From NCBI GenBank assembly GCA_002316005.1, contig DCIM01000032.1, positions 1 through 64,000 on the forward strand: 64,000 nucleotides of DNA, given 5' to 3'. Under the pieces are notes generated by a model. It had not been told where the DNA came from. It worked only from the letters and a program-made list of their open reading frames with translations, and searched no databases. The stretch's first letter is position 1, and every line of letters starts with the position of its first letter. Positions 41,863 through 49,914 of the stretch are shown here, piece by piece. Made by a program: the position numbers and the translations under genes. This DNA is from Prevotellaceae bacterium UBA1726. GTDB lineage: Bacteria; Bacteroidota; Bacteroidia; Bacteroidales; Bacteroidaceae.

Positions 41863-42393
41863 ATGCGCGTAATTACAGGAAAATATAAAGGTCGTCATTT
41901 TGATGTACCACGCTCGTTCAAGGCCCGCCCTACAACGGACTTTGCAAAGGAGAATATCTTCAATGTCATGAACGGATATGTGGACTTTGAGGATTGCACC
42001 GCCCTTGATTTGTTCGCAGGAACGGGCAGCATCTCGCTCGAATTGCTCTCTCGCGGATGTGCGACAGTGGTGAGTGTTGAAGCTGACAGAGACCACGCAA
42101 ACTTCATTCGCCAGTGCCTGAAGAAACTCGAAGACGAGAATTGTGCCTTGATTCGTGGTGATGTGTTCCGTTTCCTGAAGTCTTGCAAGCAGAAGTTTAA
42201 CTTCATTTTTGCCGATCCTCCTTATGCTTTGCCAAATCTCGCAACAATTCCCGACCTCATTTTTGAGCATGAATTATTAGCCGAAGATGGTGTCTTTGTG
42301 TTTGAACACGGCAAGCAGAACGACTTCTCCACTCACCCACATTTCGTTGAGCACAGAGCCTACGGAAGTGTAAATTTCTCTATTTTCAAGTAA
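41863..42393 (+). CDS. rsmD: 16S rRNA (guanine(966)-N(2))-methyltransferase RsmD
   Basis: A 176-aa SAM-dependent methyltransferase that modifies G966 of 16S rRNA during 30S assembly. It begins with RVITGKYKGRHFDVP and RPTTDFAKENIFN, has the SAM-binding ALDLFAGTGSISLE at about residues 47-60, and the catalytic DPPY at residues 118-121. The length is standard. It is downstream of DUF3822 and probably cotranscribed, with a terminator at 42439-42472. Confidence 0.95.
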   Translation: MRVITGKYKGRHFDVPRSFKARPTTDFAKENIFNVMNGYVDFEDCTALDLFAGTGSISLELLSRGCATVVSVEADRDHANFIRQCLKKLEDENCALIRGDVFRFLKSCKQKFNFIFADPPYALPNLATIPDLIFEHELLAEDGVFVFEHGKQNDFSTHPHFVEHRAYGSVNFSIFK

Positions 42394-42438
42394 GCAAAAG
42401 GCTTTCCGGAAAGTCTCCTCGGCTTTTCTAAAAAATAT

Positions 42439-42472
42439 AAAAGGTGTGATGACAAACTCATTACACCTTTTT
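42439..42472. terminator. Terminator of rsmD, possibly bidirectional
   Basis: A 13-base stem (42439-42451 with 42457-42469, one wobble), a five-base loop, then T's. An A-rich stretch on the left could serve dnaG on the other strand. Confidence 0.88.
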
Positions 42473-42479
42473 CATAATC

Positions 42480-42540
42480 TCATTCCAATGGAATGACCAC
42501 CTCATTTCAATGGAATGACGTCCTCATTCCATTGAAATGA
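42480..42540. repeat. ATTCCATTGGAATGA repeat cluster, copy 4
   Basis: Three units in tandem, CATTCCAATGGAATGACC, CATTTCAATGGAATGAC and CATTCCATTGAAATGA, each spaced by two to four bases between convergent rsmD and dnaG. It is the clearest array of the dispersed family. Confidence 0.8.
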
Positions 42541-42572
42541 AAAACACCCTTCTTTGCAACCATGAAATTGCC

Positions 42573-44525
42573 CTATTTTATCTTGACGCCCAACTGACGA
42601 GCAAGTTCATTGCGAATATGTTGCATCTGCTGATATTCTGCCATCACCTCTTTCATTCGCTGAGGGTCGGATGCTGCAGTAACCACCTCTTTCTTCAACT
42701 CTTCAAGTTTCTGCTGGACAATGTCCATACGGATATCAAGAGTCAGGTGGAGTGCTTGCTGCTGGAGTTTCTCGGTTTCCTGTTCTTCGTTCAAAGCCTT
42801 TTCCTGTTCGCTGAGTGGCACTTCCGGGGCCTTTGTCTGAGTCAACGCGTATTTGTCGACAGCAAGAGAAGACGCGAGTTTGCTTATCTCAATATCCTGA
42901 TGATTAACGAAATATGTCTCTGCGACAAAGTTTGGTTCACCACTATGCATTGTTGCCTCCTCAAGAATTGTGGCACACAAGGCATCCTGCAGTTTCAGAT
43001 TATCCGTAGCAAGATTATAGTAGATAAACTGTGCAACCGTCAGATTAATCAGGTTTCCATCATTGTCCTCTACATCTTTCAATATCACCTTTTCGCCTTT
43101 GCGCACTATCAACTGGGCGATAAGTCGCTCAACATGATTTGTCCTTGTCACATTGTCAAGCACAGCCGCCTGAACAGGTTTTGCCACTTCAGCAGTCGGA
43201 GTACCGCTGTTTTCCTTACGCTCGTGAATGATGGTATTCATTCGGCTGATGAGCGTATCCTCCTTCATACCAATAAGTTGGGCAGTGTCATGCAGATATG
43301 TGGCACGGAGAATCTGGTTTGGAATGACCGAAATACTCTGAACAATAGAGTCAATACCCTCTGAACGCTGCTGAGAATCCTTTGCCTTGTTGACAAGAAT
43401 CTCTGTCTTGAACTGCACAAAGTCAGTCTGATGTTCCTCTATATACTGACGGAAATCGGCGGCAGTATGCTTGCGTGCGAAACTGTCAGGGTCCTCATTA
43501 TCAGGGAGAAACAGCACCTTCACATTCATTCCCTCTGAAAGGAGCATATCCGTTCCTCGCATTGCCGCATGAATACCCGCAGCATCACCATCATAGAGCA
43601 ATGTGATGTTTGACGAGAAACGATGAAGCATGTGAATCTGATGGATTGAAAGGGCCGTTCCTGAGTTTGCAACGACATTCTCAATACCACATTGATGCAT
43701 TGAAATAACATCCGTCTGACCTTCCACAATATACACGCGGTCCTCCTTGGCAATGGCTTTCTTTGCCTGATAGATACCGAAAAGTTCGCGTTCCTTATGG
43801 TAAATCTCCGAATCAGGAGAGTTCACATACTTCTGGTTCACACCCTTTGTACGCGAGTCAAGCACACGGGCAGAAAAACCTACAACCTTTCCGCTCAATC
43901 CTATCCAAGGGAAAACGACACGGTCGGAATAACGGTCGATTAATTCGCCTTTGTCTGACTGATAGCAGATTCCTGTCTTCAGGATGAAATCTGCCTTATA
44001 TCCCTCTTTCTTTGCCTGCTTTGCCAAGGCGTGACGGTCTTTGCCATCAAAACCCAAGCGAAATTTGCGGATTACATCATCCCTGAAACCACGACCTCTG
44101 TAATACTGCATTCCAATGGCAACGCCATCAGGATCGTCGTGCAGCATCTTCTCAAAATAACTTGCCGCCCACTCATTGACTATGAACATTGACTCGCGTT
44201 CGTTCTGCTCCTGACGCTCCTGGTCGCTGATTTCACGCTCCTGAATCTCAATGCCAAACTTCTTTGCAAGCCAGCGCAAAGCCTCAGGATATGTCAACTG
44301 CTCATGCTCCATAATGAAGCTTACAGGATTTCCTCCCTTTCCACAACCGAAGCAATGGCAGGTGCCACGGGCAGGACTAACCATGAATGAAGGTGTTTTC
44401 TCGTCGTGGAAAGGGCACAAACCCTTATAGTTTGCACCGCTTTTCTTAAGCGACACAAACTCCGAGACAACATCAACAATGTTGGATGCTTCCTTGATTC
44501 GTTCAACGGTCAGTCTGTCAATCAT
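42573..44525 (-). CDS. dnaG: DNA primase
   Basis: A 650-aa primase making RNA primers at the replication fork. The N-terminal CHC2 zinc finger uses Cys37, His40, Cys58 and Cys61 (GLCPFHDEK, then CHCFGCGKGG). The catalytic core includes SGKVVGFSARVL, the Toprim YIVEGQTDVISMHQ, and LLYDGDAAGIHAA. The C-terminal region (about residues 440-650) is the DnaB-helicase-binding part, diverged as usual. It has its own promoter box at 44549-44556 and converges on rsmD. Confidence 0.96.
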   Translation of the reverse strand: MIDRLTVERIKEASNIVDVVSEFVSLKKSGANYKGLCPFHDEKTPSFMVSPARGTCHCFGCGKGGNPVSFIMEHEQLTYPEALRWLAKKFGIEIQEREISDQERQEQNERESMFIVNEWAASYFEKMLHDDPDGVAIGMQYYRGRGFRDDVIRKFRLGFDGKDRHALAKQAKKEGYKADFILKTGICYQSDKGELIDRYSDRVVFPWIGLSGKVVGFSARVLDSRTKGVNQKYVNSPDSEIYHKERELFGIYQAKKAIAKEDRVYIVEGQTDVISMHQCGIENVVANSGTALSIHQIHMLHRFSSNITLLYDGDAAGIHAAMRGTDMLLSEGMNVKVLFLPDNEDPDSFARKHTAADFRQYIEEHQTDFVQFKTEILVNKAKDSQQRSEGIDSIVQSISVIPNQILRATYLHDTAQLIGMKEDTLISRMNTIIHERKENSGTPTAEVAKPVQAAVLDNVTRTNHVERLIAQLIVRKGEKVILKDVEDNDGNLINLTVAQFIYYNLATDNLKLQDALCATILEEATMHSGEPNFVAETYFVNHQDIEISKLASSLAVDKYALTQTKAPEVPLSEQEKALNEEQETEKLQQQALHLTLDIRMDIVQQKLEELKKEVVTAASDPQRMKEVMAEYQQMQHIRNELARQLGVKIK

Positions 44526-44548
44526 TTCTTTTAAGAGGTTTCTTTTGG

Positions 44549-44556
44549 CAAAGTTA
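44549..44556 (-). promoter_or_regulatory. -7 box (TAACTTTG) of dnaG
   Basis: TAACTTTGCC on the minus strand, 23 bases before the dnaG ATG. No exact -33 box is seen. Confidence 0.6.
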
Positions 44557-44610
44557 CGAAAAAAACGCGAGATGTGGTAATTTCTTCCTTAATCTTTTTT
44601 CGCTGGCAAC

Positions 44611-44645
44611 AAAAAAGGCGTAACCCCTTTTGAGAGTTACACCTT
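44611..44645 (-). terminator. Terminator of the etfB-etfA-acyl-CoA dehydrogenase operon
   Basis: On the minus strand, AAGGTGTAAC (44636-44645) pairs with GTTACGCCTT (44615-44624) with one wobble, followed by T's. It lies 45 bases after the dehydrogenase stop. Confidence 0.85.
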
Positions 44646-44689
44646 ATTTATTATTATAATGTCAGGAGATTTCTCTTCAGGACAACCAA

Positions 44690-46396
44690 TTACTTACGGT
44701 AATCAGCGAGGTCCTCAGCTGTTGCTGACATAATGAAGTTGTAGTGCTTCTCAACCTCAGCCATAGCGAAACGAGTATAAACGCGTGCCGACTTAGCAAA
44801 GAGCTCAGGTGCCTTTGAAGCGTCAGAAACGATGAGGTTTGACATTACTGTCGAAGCTGCCATCTCATAGAGGTGACGAGAGCAGAAGTCCTTGAACTCA
44901 TCATTCTCAGCTGCATTCACCTTCTCTACGCACTCATTGTACTTTACTGCCATCTTCTTTGCAAGTTCGCGAAGTGCAACAAACTCCACTGCTGTTTCCT
45001 CCTGCTCCATCTTCGCAATCACCTGACCATAGAATCCGTTGGTGATATAACGGATGGCAGCAACAGTCTGCAACTGTGTTGTACCCTCGTAGATAGAAGT
45101 GATACGAGCATCACGATAGAGGCGCTGGCAAGCATACTCGAGCATGAAACCTGAACCGCCATGAACCTGAATACAATCGTATGTGTTCTGGTTTGCATAT
45201 TCAGAGTTGATACCCTTTGCAAGTGGAGTGAAAGCATCAGCAAGACGAGAGAACTCCTTGCACTCTGCACGCTCCTCTGGAGTAAGCTTACGCTCGCGAG
45301 CGATGTCCTCAAGTGCCTTGTAAACATCTACATAGCGGCTTGTAGCATAAAGCAACGAACGGCCTGCATCAAGCTTTGCCTTGATAAGAGAAATCATATC
45401 ATAGACAGCTGGGAAGTTTACGATTGCCTTGCCGAACTGCTTACGATCCTTTGCATAAGCCAAAGCCTCATTGTAAGCCTGCTGCGAAAGACCAACCGAC
45501 TGTGCTGCAATACCAAGACGAGCACCGTTCATAAGTGCCATTACATACTTGATAAGACCAAGCTTGCGGCTACCACAGATTTCTGCCTTTGCGTTCTTAT
45601 AAACAAGTTCGCAAGTAGGAGAACCGTGAATACCCAGTTTATTCTCAATACGACGAACATCAACACCACCCTGTCGCTTGTCGTAGATGAACATTGAAAG
45701 ACCACGACCGTCGCGTGTGCCTTCCTCTGAACGAGCAAGAACAAGGTGAATATCAGAGTCACCGTTAGTGATGAATCGCTTACAGCCATTCAAACGCCAG
45801 CAGTTGTTCTCCTCATCAAAAGTAGCCTTGAGCATTACAGACTGAAGGTCAGAACCTGCATCTGGCTCAGTAAGGTCCATTGACATTGTCTCACCAGCAC
45901 AAACGCGTGGAATGAAACGCTGACGCTGATCCTCATCACCAAACTCATAGAGAGTCTCAATACAATCCTGAAGCGACCAGATATTCTCAAAACCAGCATC
46001 TGCTGCAGAAATCATCTCGTTGATTGCAGAATAAGGAACAGTAGGCATGTTCAAACCGCCATAACGACGAGGCATTGTAACACCATTGAGACCAGCCTTT
46101 ACTGTTGCATCATAGTTCTCGTATGTCTTGCTTGCATAACGAACGCGACCATTCTCGCAGTGAGGGCCCTCAGCATCAACAGCCTCAGAATTAGGCCAGA
46201 TGATGTTAGCGCAGATGTCACCTGTGAGTTCAAGCACACGATCGTAGTTGTCAAGTGCATCCTCAAAGTCCTGAGGAGCATAATCGTAATTGTCTTTATC
46301 AGCATATTCGCGCTCCTTGAGCTCAACGATACGCTTCATAAGTGGATGATTAAGATGGAACTTAATCTCCGGATTATCAGTATAGAAATTAGCCAT
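44690..46396 (-). CDS. Acyl-CoA dehydrogenase
   Basis: A flavoenzyme of 568 aa that oxidises, or in fermentation reduces, an acyl/enoyl-CoA pair, exchanging electrons with ETF. The middle domain has the signature MSMDLTEPDAGSDLQSV, and the C-terminal domain has RLGIAAQSVGLSQQAYNEAL, YDCIQVHGGSGFMLEYACQRLYRDARITSIYEGTTQLQ, where Glu in YEGTT is the usual catalytic-base region. The length exceeds the roughly 380 aa of short-chain enzymes, due to an N-terminal extension and a C-terminal helical extension, as in the larger ACAD group. It ends the operon after etfB and etfA, starting two bases after etfA. The substrate is not readable. Confidence 0.93.
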   Translation of the reverse strand: MANFYTDNPEIKFHLNHPLMKRIVELKEREYADKDNYDYAPQDFEDALDNYDRVLELTGDICANIIWPNSEAVDAEGPHCENGRVRYASKTYENYDATVKAGLNGVTMPRRYGGLNMPTVPYSAINEMISAADAGFENIWSLQDCIETLYEFGDEDQRQRFIPRVCAGETMSMDLTEPDAGSDLQSVMLKATFDEENNCWRLNGCKRFITNGDSDIHLVLARSEEGTRDGRGLSMFIYDKRQGGVDVRRIENKLGIHGSPTCELVYKNAKAEICGSRKLGLIKYVMALMNGARLGIAAQSVGLSQQAYNEALAYAKDRKQFGKAIVNFPAVYDMISLIKAKLDAGRSLLYATSRYVDVYKALEDIARERKLTPEERAECKEFSRLADAFTPLAKGINSEYANQNTYDCIQVHGGSGFMLEYACQRLYRDARITSIYEGTTQLQTVAAIRYITNGFYGQVIAKMEQEETAVEFVALRELAKKMAVKYNECVEKVNAAENDEFKDFCSRHLYEMAASTVMSNLIVSDASKAPELFAKSARVYTRFAMAEVEKHYNFIMSATAEDLADYRK

Positions 46397-46398
46397 TT

Positions 46399-47436
46399 TT
46401 ACTTAGAGTTCTTCTTGTAATACTTAATCATCTTAGGAACAACCTCCTCTACAGTACCGTTAATCACATAATCAGCGATAGTGTTGATTGGAGCATTTGG
46501 ATCGTTGTTCACACTTACGATAATACCTGAATCCTGCATTCCGGCAATGTGCTGAATCTGACCAGAGATACCGAATGCGAAGTAAACCTTTGGACGAACG
46601 GTAACGCCTGTCTGACCAATCTGACGATCGTGGTCAACCCAACCTGCATCAACAGCAGCACGAGAAGCACCAACCTCGGCATGAAGTTCCTTAGCGAGTT
46701 CGAAGAGCTGATCGAAACCTTCCTTTGAACCTACGCCATAACCACCAGCCACAACGATTGCAGCACCCTTGAGATTATGCTTTGCAGCCTCAACATGACG
46801 CTCAAGAACCTTTACTACATATTCTGTCTCTGGTACATACTTTGCAACATCATGACGAACTACTTCTGCTTTGTATGCCTCATCAAGAACTTCCTTCTTC
46901 ATAACGCCCTCACGAACAGTCGCCATCTGTGGACGATGATCTGGGTTTACGATTGTAGCAACGATGTTACCACCGAATGCTGGACGAATCTGATAAAGCT
47001 GCTGCTCATAGTGGAACTGCTTGATTTCGCCATTTACATTCTTCTTCATGTCGAAATCGCCAATCTCAAGCTCAGTACAATCTGCAGTAAGACCGCTGTG
47101 AAGAGCAGAACTTACGCGTGGGCCGAGGTCACGACCGATTACTGTTGCGCCCATGAGGCAAATCTGTGGTTTTTCCTCCTTGAAGAGGTTTACAACAAGT
47201 GCTGTATGAGGATTTGATGTGTAAGGGAAGAGGCCTTCTGCATCAAACACATGAACCTTATCAACACCATACTTCACAACCTGAGCCTCAACGCCATCAA
47301 GACCTGAGCCGGCAATAATACATTCAAGTTGAACGCCAAGAGTATTGGCAAGTTTGCGTCCTTTGGTAAGGAGCTCGAGAGAGACATCCTTTACGGTTGT
47401 GCCTTCAATCTCGCAATATACAAATACATTATTCAT
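46399..47436 (-). CDS. etfA: Electron transfer flavoprotein alpha subunit
   Basis: A 345-aa ETF alpha chain. The C-terminal FAD-binding domain is well conserved: GGYGVGSKEGFDQLFELA, GASRAAVDAGWVDHDRQIGQTG, YFAFGISGQIQHIAGMQDS, then VNNDPNAPI. It forms a heterodimer with EtfB and passes electrons to or from the adjacent acyl-CoA dehydrogenase. It sits between etfB (18 bases upstream) and the dehydrogenase gene (two bases downstream), so the three proteins are coexpressed and probably form a complex. Confidence 0.96.
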   Translation of the reverse strand: MNNVFVYCEIEGTTVKDVSLELLTKGRKLANTLGVQLECIIAGSGLDGVEAQVVKYGVDKVHVFDAEGLFPYTSNPHTALVVNLFKEEKPQICLMGATVIGRDLGPRVSSALHSGLTADCTELEIGDFDMKKNVNGEIKQFHYEQQLYQIRPAFGGNIVATIVNPDHRPQMATVREGVMKKEVLDEAYKAEVVRHDVAKYVPETEYVVKVLERHVEAAKHNLKGAAIVVAGGYGVGSKEGFDQLFELAKELHAEVGASRAAVDAGWVDHDRQIGQTGVTVRPKVYFAFGISGQIQHIAGMQDSGIIVSVNNDPNAPINTIADYVINGTVEEVVPKMIKYYKKNSK

Positions 47437-47454
47437 ACTGTTTCTCCTTATCTT

Positions 47455-48318
47455 TTAACCAATCAATTTATCATTCAACATTTCAACAATCAAGTTCTCG
47501 ATATCCTCGTCAGAACCTGTCATGCTCTTTGACTCCTTAGCCTTGAAGACGATATTCACAACAGCCTTTACGTTTGTTGGAGAACCTGCCTTACCAATCT
47601 GTGCTGGATCTGCATCAATATCTGCAGCACCCCACTGAGCGATATCAAGGTATGCCTTTGCTGGTGCAGGAGCATCTGCTGGACGCTCTGCCTTAACAGT
47701 GGCATTCTTATACTTCATAAGACGCTTTGCGTTGCGTGGACGGCAAGGAGCAGCACTACCATTTACTGTAACAACAAGTGGAAGTGGAGCCTCTACAGTC
47801 TCTACACCACCGTCAATATGACGCTTGATTACAACCTTACGAGCAGCCTCGTCAAGCGAAAGAATCTCCTCTGCATATGTTACCTGTGTGAGACCAAGCT
47901 TCTCTGCAATCTGTGGACCTACCTGTGCTGTGTCACCATCAATAGCCTGACGACCACCAAGGATAATGTCGAAATCGCCAATCTTCTTGATTGCCTGTGC
48001 AAGAGTATAACTTGTTGCCAATGTATCTGCACCACCGAGTGGACGGTCAGTAACAACAAAACCCTCGTCAGCACCACGATAGAGAGCCTCGCGGATTACC
48101 TCTGCCGACTTTGGAAGACCCATTGTAACAACAGAGATGGTTGAACCAGGGAACTGGTCCTTCAAACGGAGGGCCTGCTCCAAAGCGTTGAGATCCTCTG
48201 GATTGAACACGGCTGGCAGAGCGGCACGATTGATTGTGCCTTCTGGAGTCATGGCATCAGGACCCACATTTCTTGTGTCTGGCACTTGCTTTGCAAGTAC
48301 TACAATCTTTAAACTCAT
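47455..48318 (-). CDS. etfB: Electron transfer flavoprotein beta subunit
   Basis: A 287-aa ETF beta chain. It starts KIVVLAKQVPDT and contains GGADTLATSYTLAQAI and the nucleotide-binding loop GRQAIDGDTAQVGP at residues 122-135. That loop, with DGDTAQVGP, is the form seen in ETFs that bind a second FAD and can bifurcate electrons, rather than the DDDxxQTG form of mitochondrial ETF, which holds AMP. It is the first gene of the operon, downstream of a consensus promoter and a partial palindrome. Bifurcation is an inference from the motif and the adjacent acyl-CoA dehydrogenase. Confidence 0.95.
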   Translation of the reverse strand: MSLKIVVLAKQVPDTRNVGPDAMTPEGTINRAALPAVFNPEDLNALEQALRLKDQFPGSTISVVTMGLPKSAEVIREALYRGADEGFVVTDRPLGGADTLATSYTLAQAIKKIGDFDIILGGRQAIDGDTAQVGPQIAEKLGLTQVTYAEEILSLDEAARKVVIKRHIDGGVETVEAPLPLVVTVNGSAAPCRPRNAKRLMKYKNATVKAERPADAPAPAKAYLDIAQWGAADIDADPAQIGKAGSPTNVKAVVNIVFKAKESKSMTGSDEDIENLIVEMLNDKLIG

Positions 48319-48359
48319 TTATTCTAAAATTTAAATGTATATACTTTAAATAAGGTTTA

Positions 48360-48379
48360 CGCGTATGTGTACACACGCG
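48360..48379. promoter_or_regulatory. Imperfect palindrome in the etf operon leader
   Basis: CGCGTATGTGTACACACGCG pairs at eight of ten positions. It lies about ten bases downstream of the promoter -7 box, inside the predicted 5' leader, where it could be an operator or a hairpin. Confidence 0.4.
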
Positions 48380-48388
48380 AAACGACTG

Positions 48389-48420
48389 CAAAGGTACTAC
48401 TTTTTTGTTATTTATGCAAA
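48389..48420 (-). promoter_or_regulatory. Promoter of the etf operon
   Basis: On the minus strand, TTTG (48417-48420), 20 bases, TACCTTTG (48389-48396) followed by CA. A full consensus match. Confidence 0.87.
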
Positions 48421-48532
48421 TATCTACTGCTAAAAATGCACAACGAGAACTATACTGTGCACACATATTCACTTTTGAGCATTTTTTTTGATATAGAATT
48501 GGTCATTGCCCAAATCTCTCATTTTTTTTTTG

Positions 48533-48540
48533 TAACTTTG
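48533..48540 (+). promoter_or_regulatory. -7 box (TAACTTTG) of the carboxypeptidase gene, predicted leaderless
   Basis: TAACTTTGCA ends five bases before the ATG at 48546, so transcription should begin at or beside the start codon. No exact -33 box is found. Confidence 0.6.
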
Positions 48541-48545
48541 CAAAC

Positions 48546-49901
48546 ATGACACAAAAGACTTTTCCCTACATATTATCATTGTTGTTTCTTGTGGTTTTAA
48601 CCAACTGCATTGCTCAGGACAAGATATCAAAAAAGGCTCCTGCTGCAAGCAAAAAGGTTGAGGCACAAATCGCCATTGCTCCAGAAACAACAGTAAACGA
48701 CTCTACAGATGCCTTGAATGCTGAAGCCGCCGACCTGGCTTTGGCCGATTCGCTTGCAGCAGTCGACTCACTCGGAAATGACAGCATCAACATGGAAGTT
48801 CCTTACCCTGAGCGTGCCGTCCTGAAGATTGACAATCTGCTGAAAGATAAGATATTCGAAACTTCGCAGGTTGGACTGATGGTTTGGGATTTGGATGCAG
48901 ATTCGGTCATTTATGCCTACAACGAAAAGCAATTGCTTCGTCCTGCCTCAACAATGAAGGTTCTTACTGCAATAACCGCACTCGACCAATTGGGCACAAA
49001 GTATCGCTACTCCACATCTATATATTCTGTAGGCGAATGCGACTCTACTTCCCTTCACGGCAACTTGTATGTAAAGGGCGGAATGGACCCTTCATTCTCG
49101 AATTATGAGATGGATTGTTTCATTGAGGGGGTGGCAAAGTTGCATGTTGATACGATCAAAGGAAAACTCGTTGCCGACCTTTCGTTCAAAGACGATAAGA
49201 AATTCGGTGAAGGTTGGTGCTGGGATGATAAGAATTACACCCTTACTCCCCTACTCTACAACAAGAAAGACAATTTCCTCGAAATACTCCGCAGCAGACT
49301 GAAGGCACAAGGAATTGTAGTGATGGACGGAGATTCTATCGGAAGAGTTCCTCAGAATGCAGTATTGCTCGCTGAGCGCTTTTCTGGCATAGAGTCAATT
49401 CTCTACAAGATGATGAAGGAAAGTGACAACCTCTACGCAGAATCAATGCTCTATCAGATTGGTGCAATTGGAGGCAAGCAATCCTCGGCAAAGAATGCCC
49501 AGAGCATTGAGAAGCAAGTAATGAAGAAAGCGGGCCTTGACCCTGACACATACAGATTGGCAGACGGTTCTGGATTGTCGCTCTACAATTATCTTTCTGC
49601 TGAATGCGAAGTGAAGCTTTTGCGCTATGCCTACAACAATAAGAAGATTTTTGGAACTTTCTGCCAGTCATTACCTTCAGCAGGTGTTGACGGAACTCTC
49701 AAAAAGCGAATGAAGCACGAACCTGTATTAGATAACGTACGCGCGAAGACAGGAACTCTCACAGGCGTTTCCTCGCTTGCTGGTTATTGTATTTCTCCAG
49801 AAGGCCATATGCTTGCTTTCTGTATCATCAACCAATCAATGATGCGCGCCCAAGGGGCAAAGAATTTCCAGGATAGAGTCTGTATGGCAATCTGCAAATA
49901 A
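48546..49901 (+). CDS. dacB: D-alanyl-D-alanine carboxypeptidase/endopeptidase (PBP4, S13 family)
   Basis: A 451-aa low-molecular-weight penicillin-binding protein that trims peptidoglycan stem peptides. All three catalytic motifs are present: SxxK as Ser135-Lys138 (PASTMKVLTAI), SxN as Ser293-Asp-Asn295, and KTG at 401-403 (RAKTGTL). The large insertion between the first two motifs is typical of S13. The N-terminus is a signal segment ending LTNC, possibly a lipobox, followed by an Ala/Asp-rich linker of about 60 residues. It converges on sprA, with 13 bases between the stops and no visible terminator. Confidence 0.93.
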   Translation: MTQKTFPYILSLLFLVVLTNCIAQDKISKKAPAASKKVEAQIAIAPETTVNDSTDALNAEAADLALADSLAAVDSLGNDSINMEVPYPERAVLKIDNLLKDKIFETSQVGLMVWDLDADSVIYAYNEKQLLRPASTMKVLTAITALDQLGTKYRYSTSIYSVGECDSTSLHGNLYVKGGMDPSFSNYEMDCFIEGVAKLHVDTIKGKLVADLSFKDDKKFGEGWCWDDKNYTLTPLLYNKKDNFLEILRSRLKAQGIVVMDGDSIGRVPQNAVLLAERFSGIESILYKMMKESDNLYAESMLYQIGAIGGKQSSAKNAQSIEKQVMKKAGLDPDTYRLADGSGLSLYNYLSAECEVKLLRYAYNNKKIFGTFCQSLPSAGVDGTLKKRMKHEPVLDNVRAKTGTLTGVSSLAGYCISPEGHMLAFCIINQSMMRAQGAKNFQDRVCMAICK

Positions 49902-49914
49902 AGATTTTGCTCTA

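Noticed and set aside
42480..42540. Repeat array considered as a CRISPR
   Set aside because: The units are themselves palindromic with two to four bases between them. There are no spacers of 25-40 bases and no cas genes.
42537..43364. 275-codon plus-strand frame opposite dnaG
   Set aside because: It is a shadow of dnaG. The minus strand encodes clear primase sequence over the same span.
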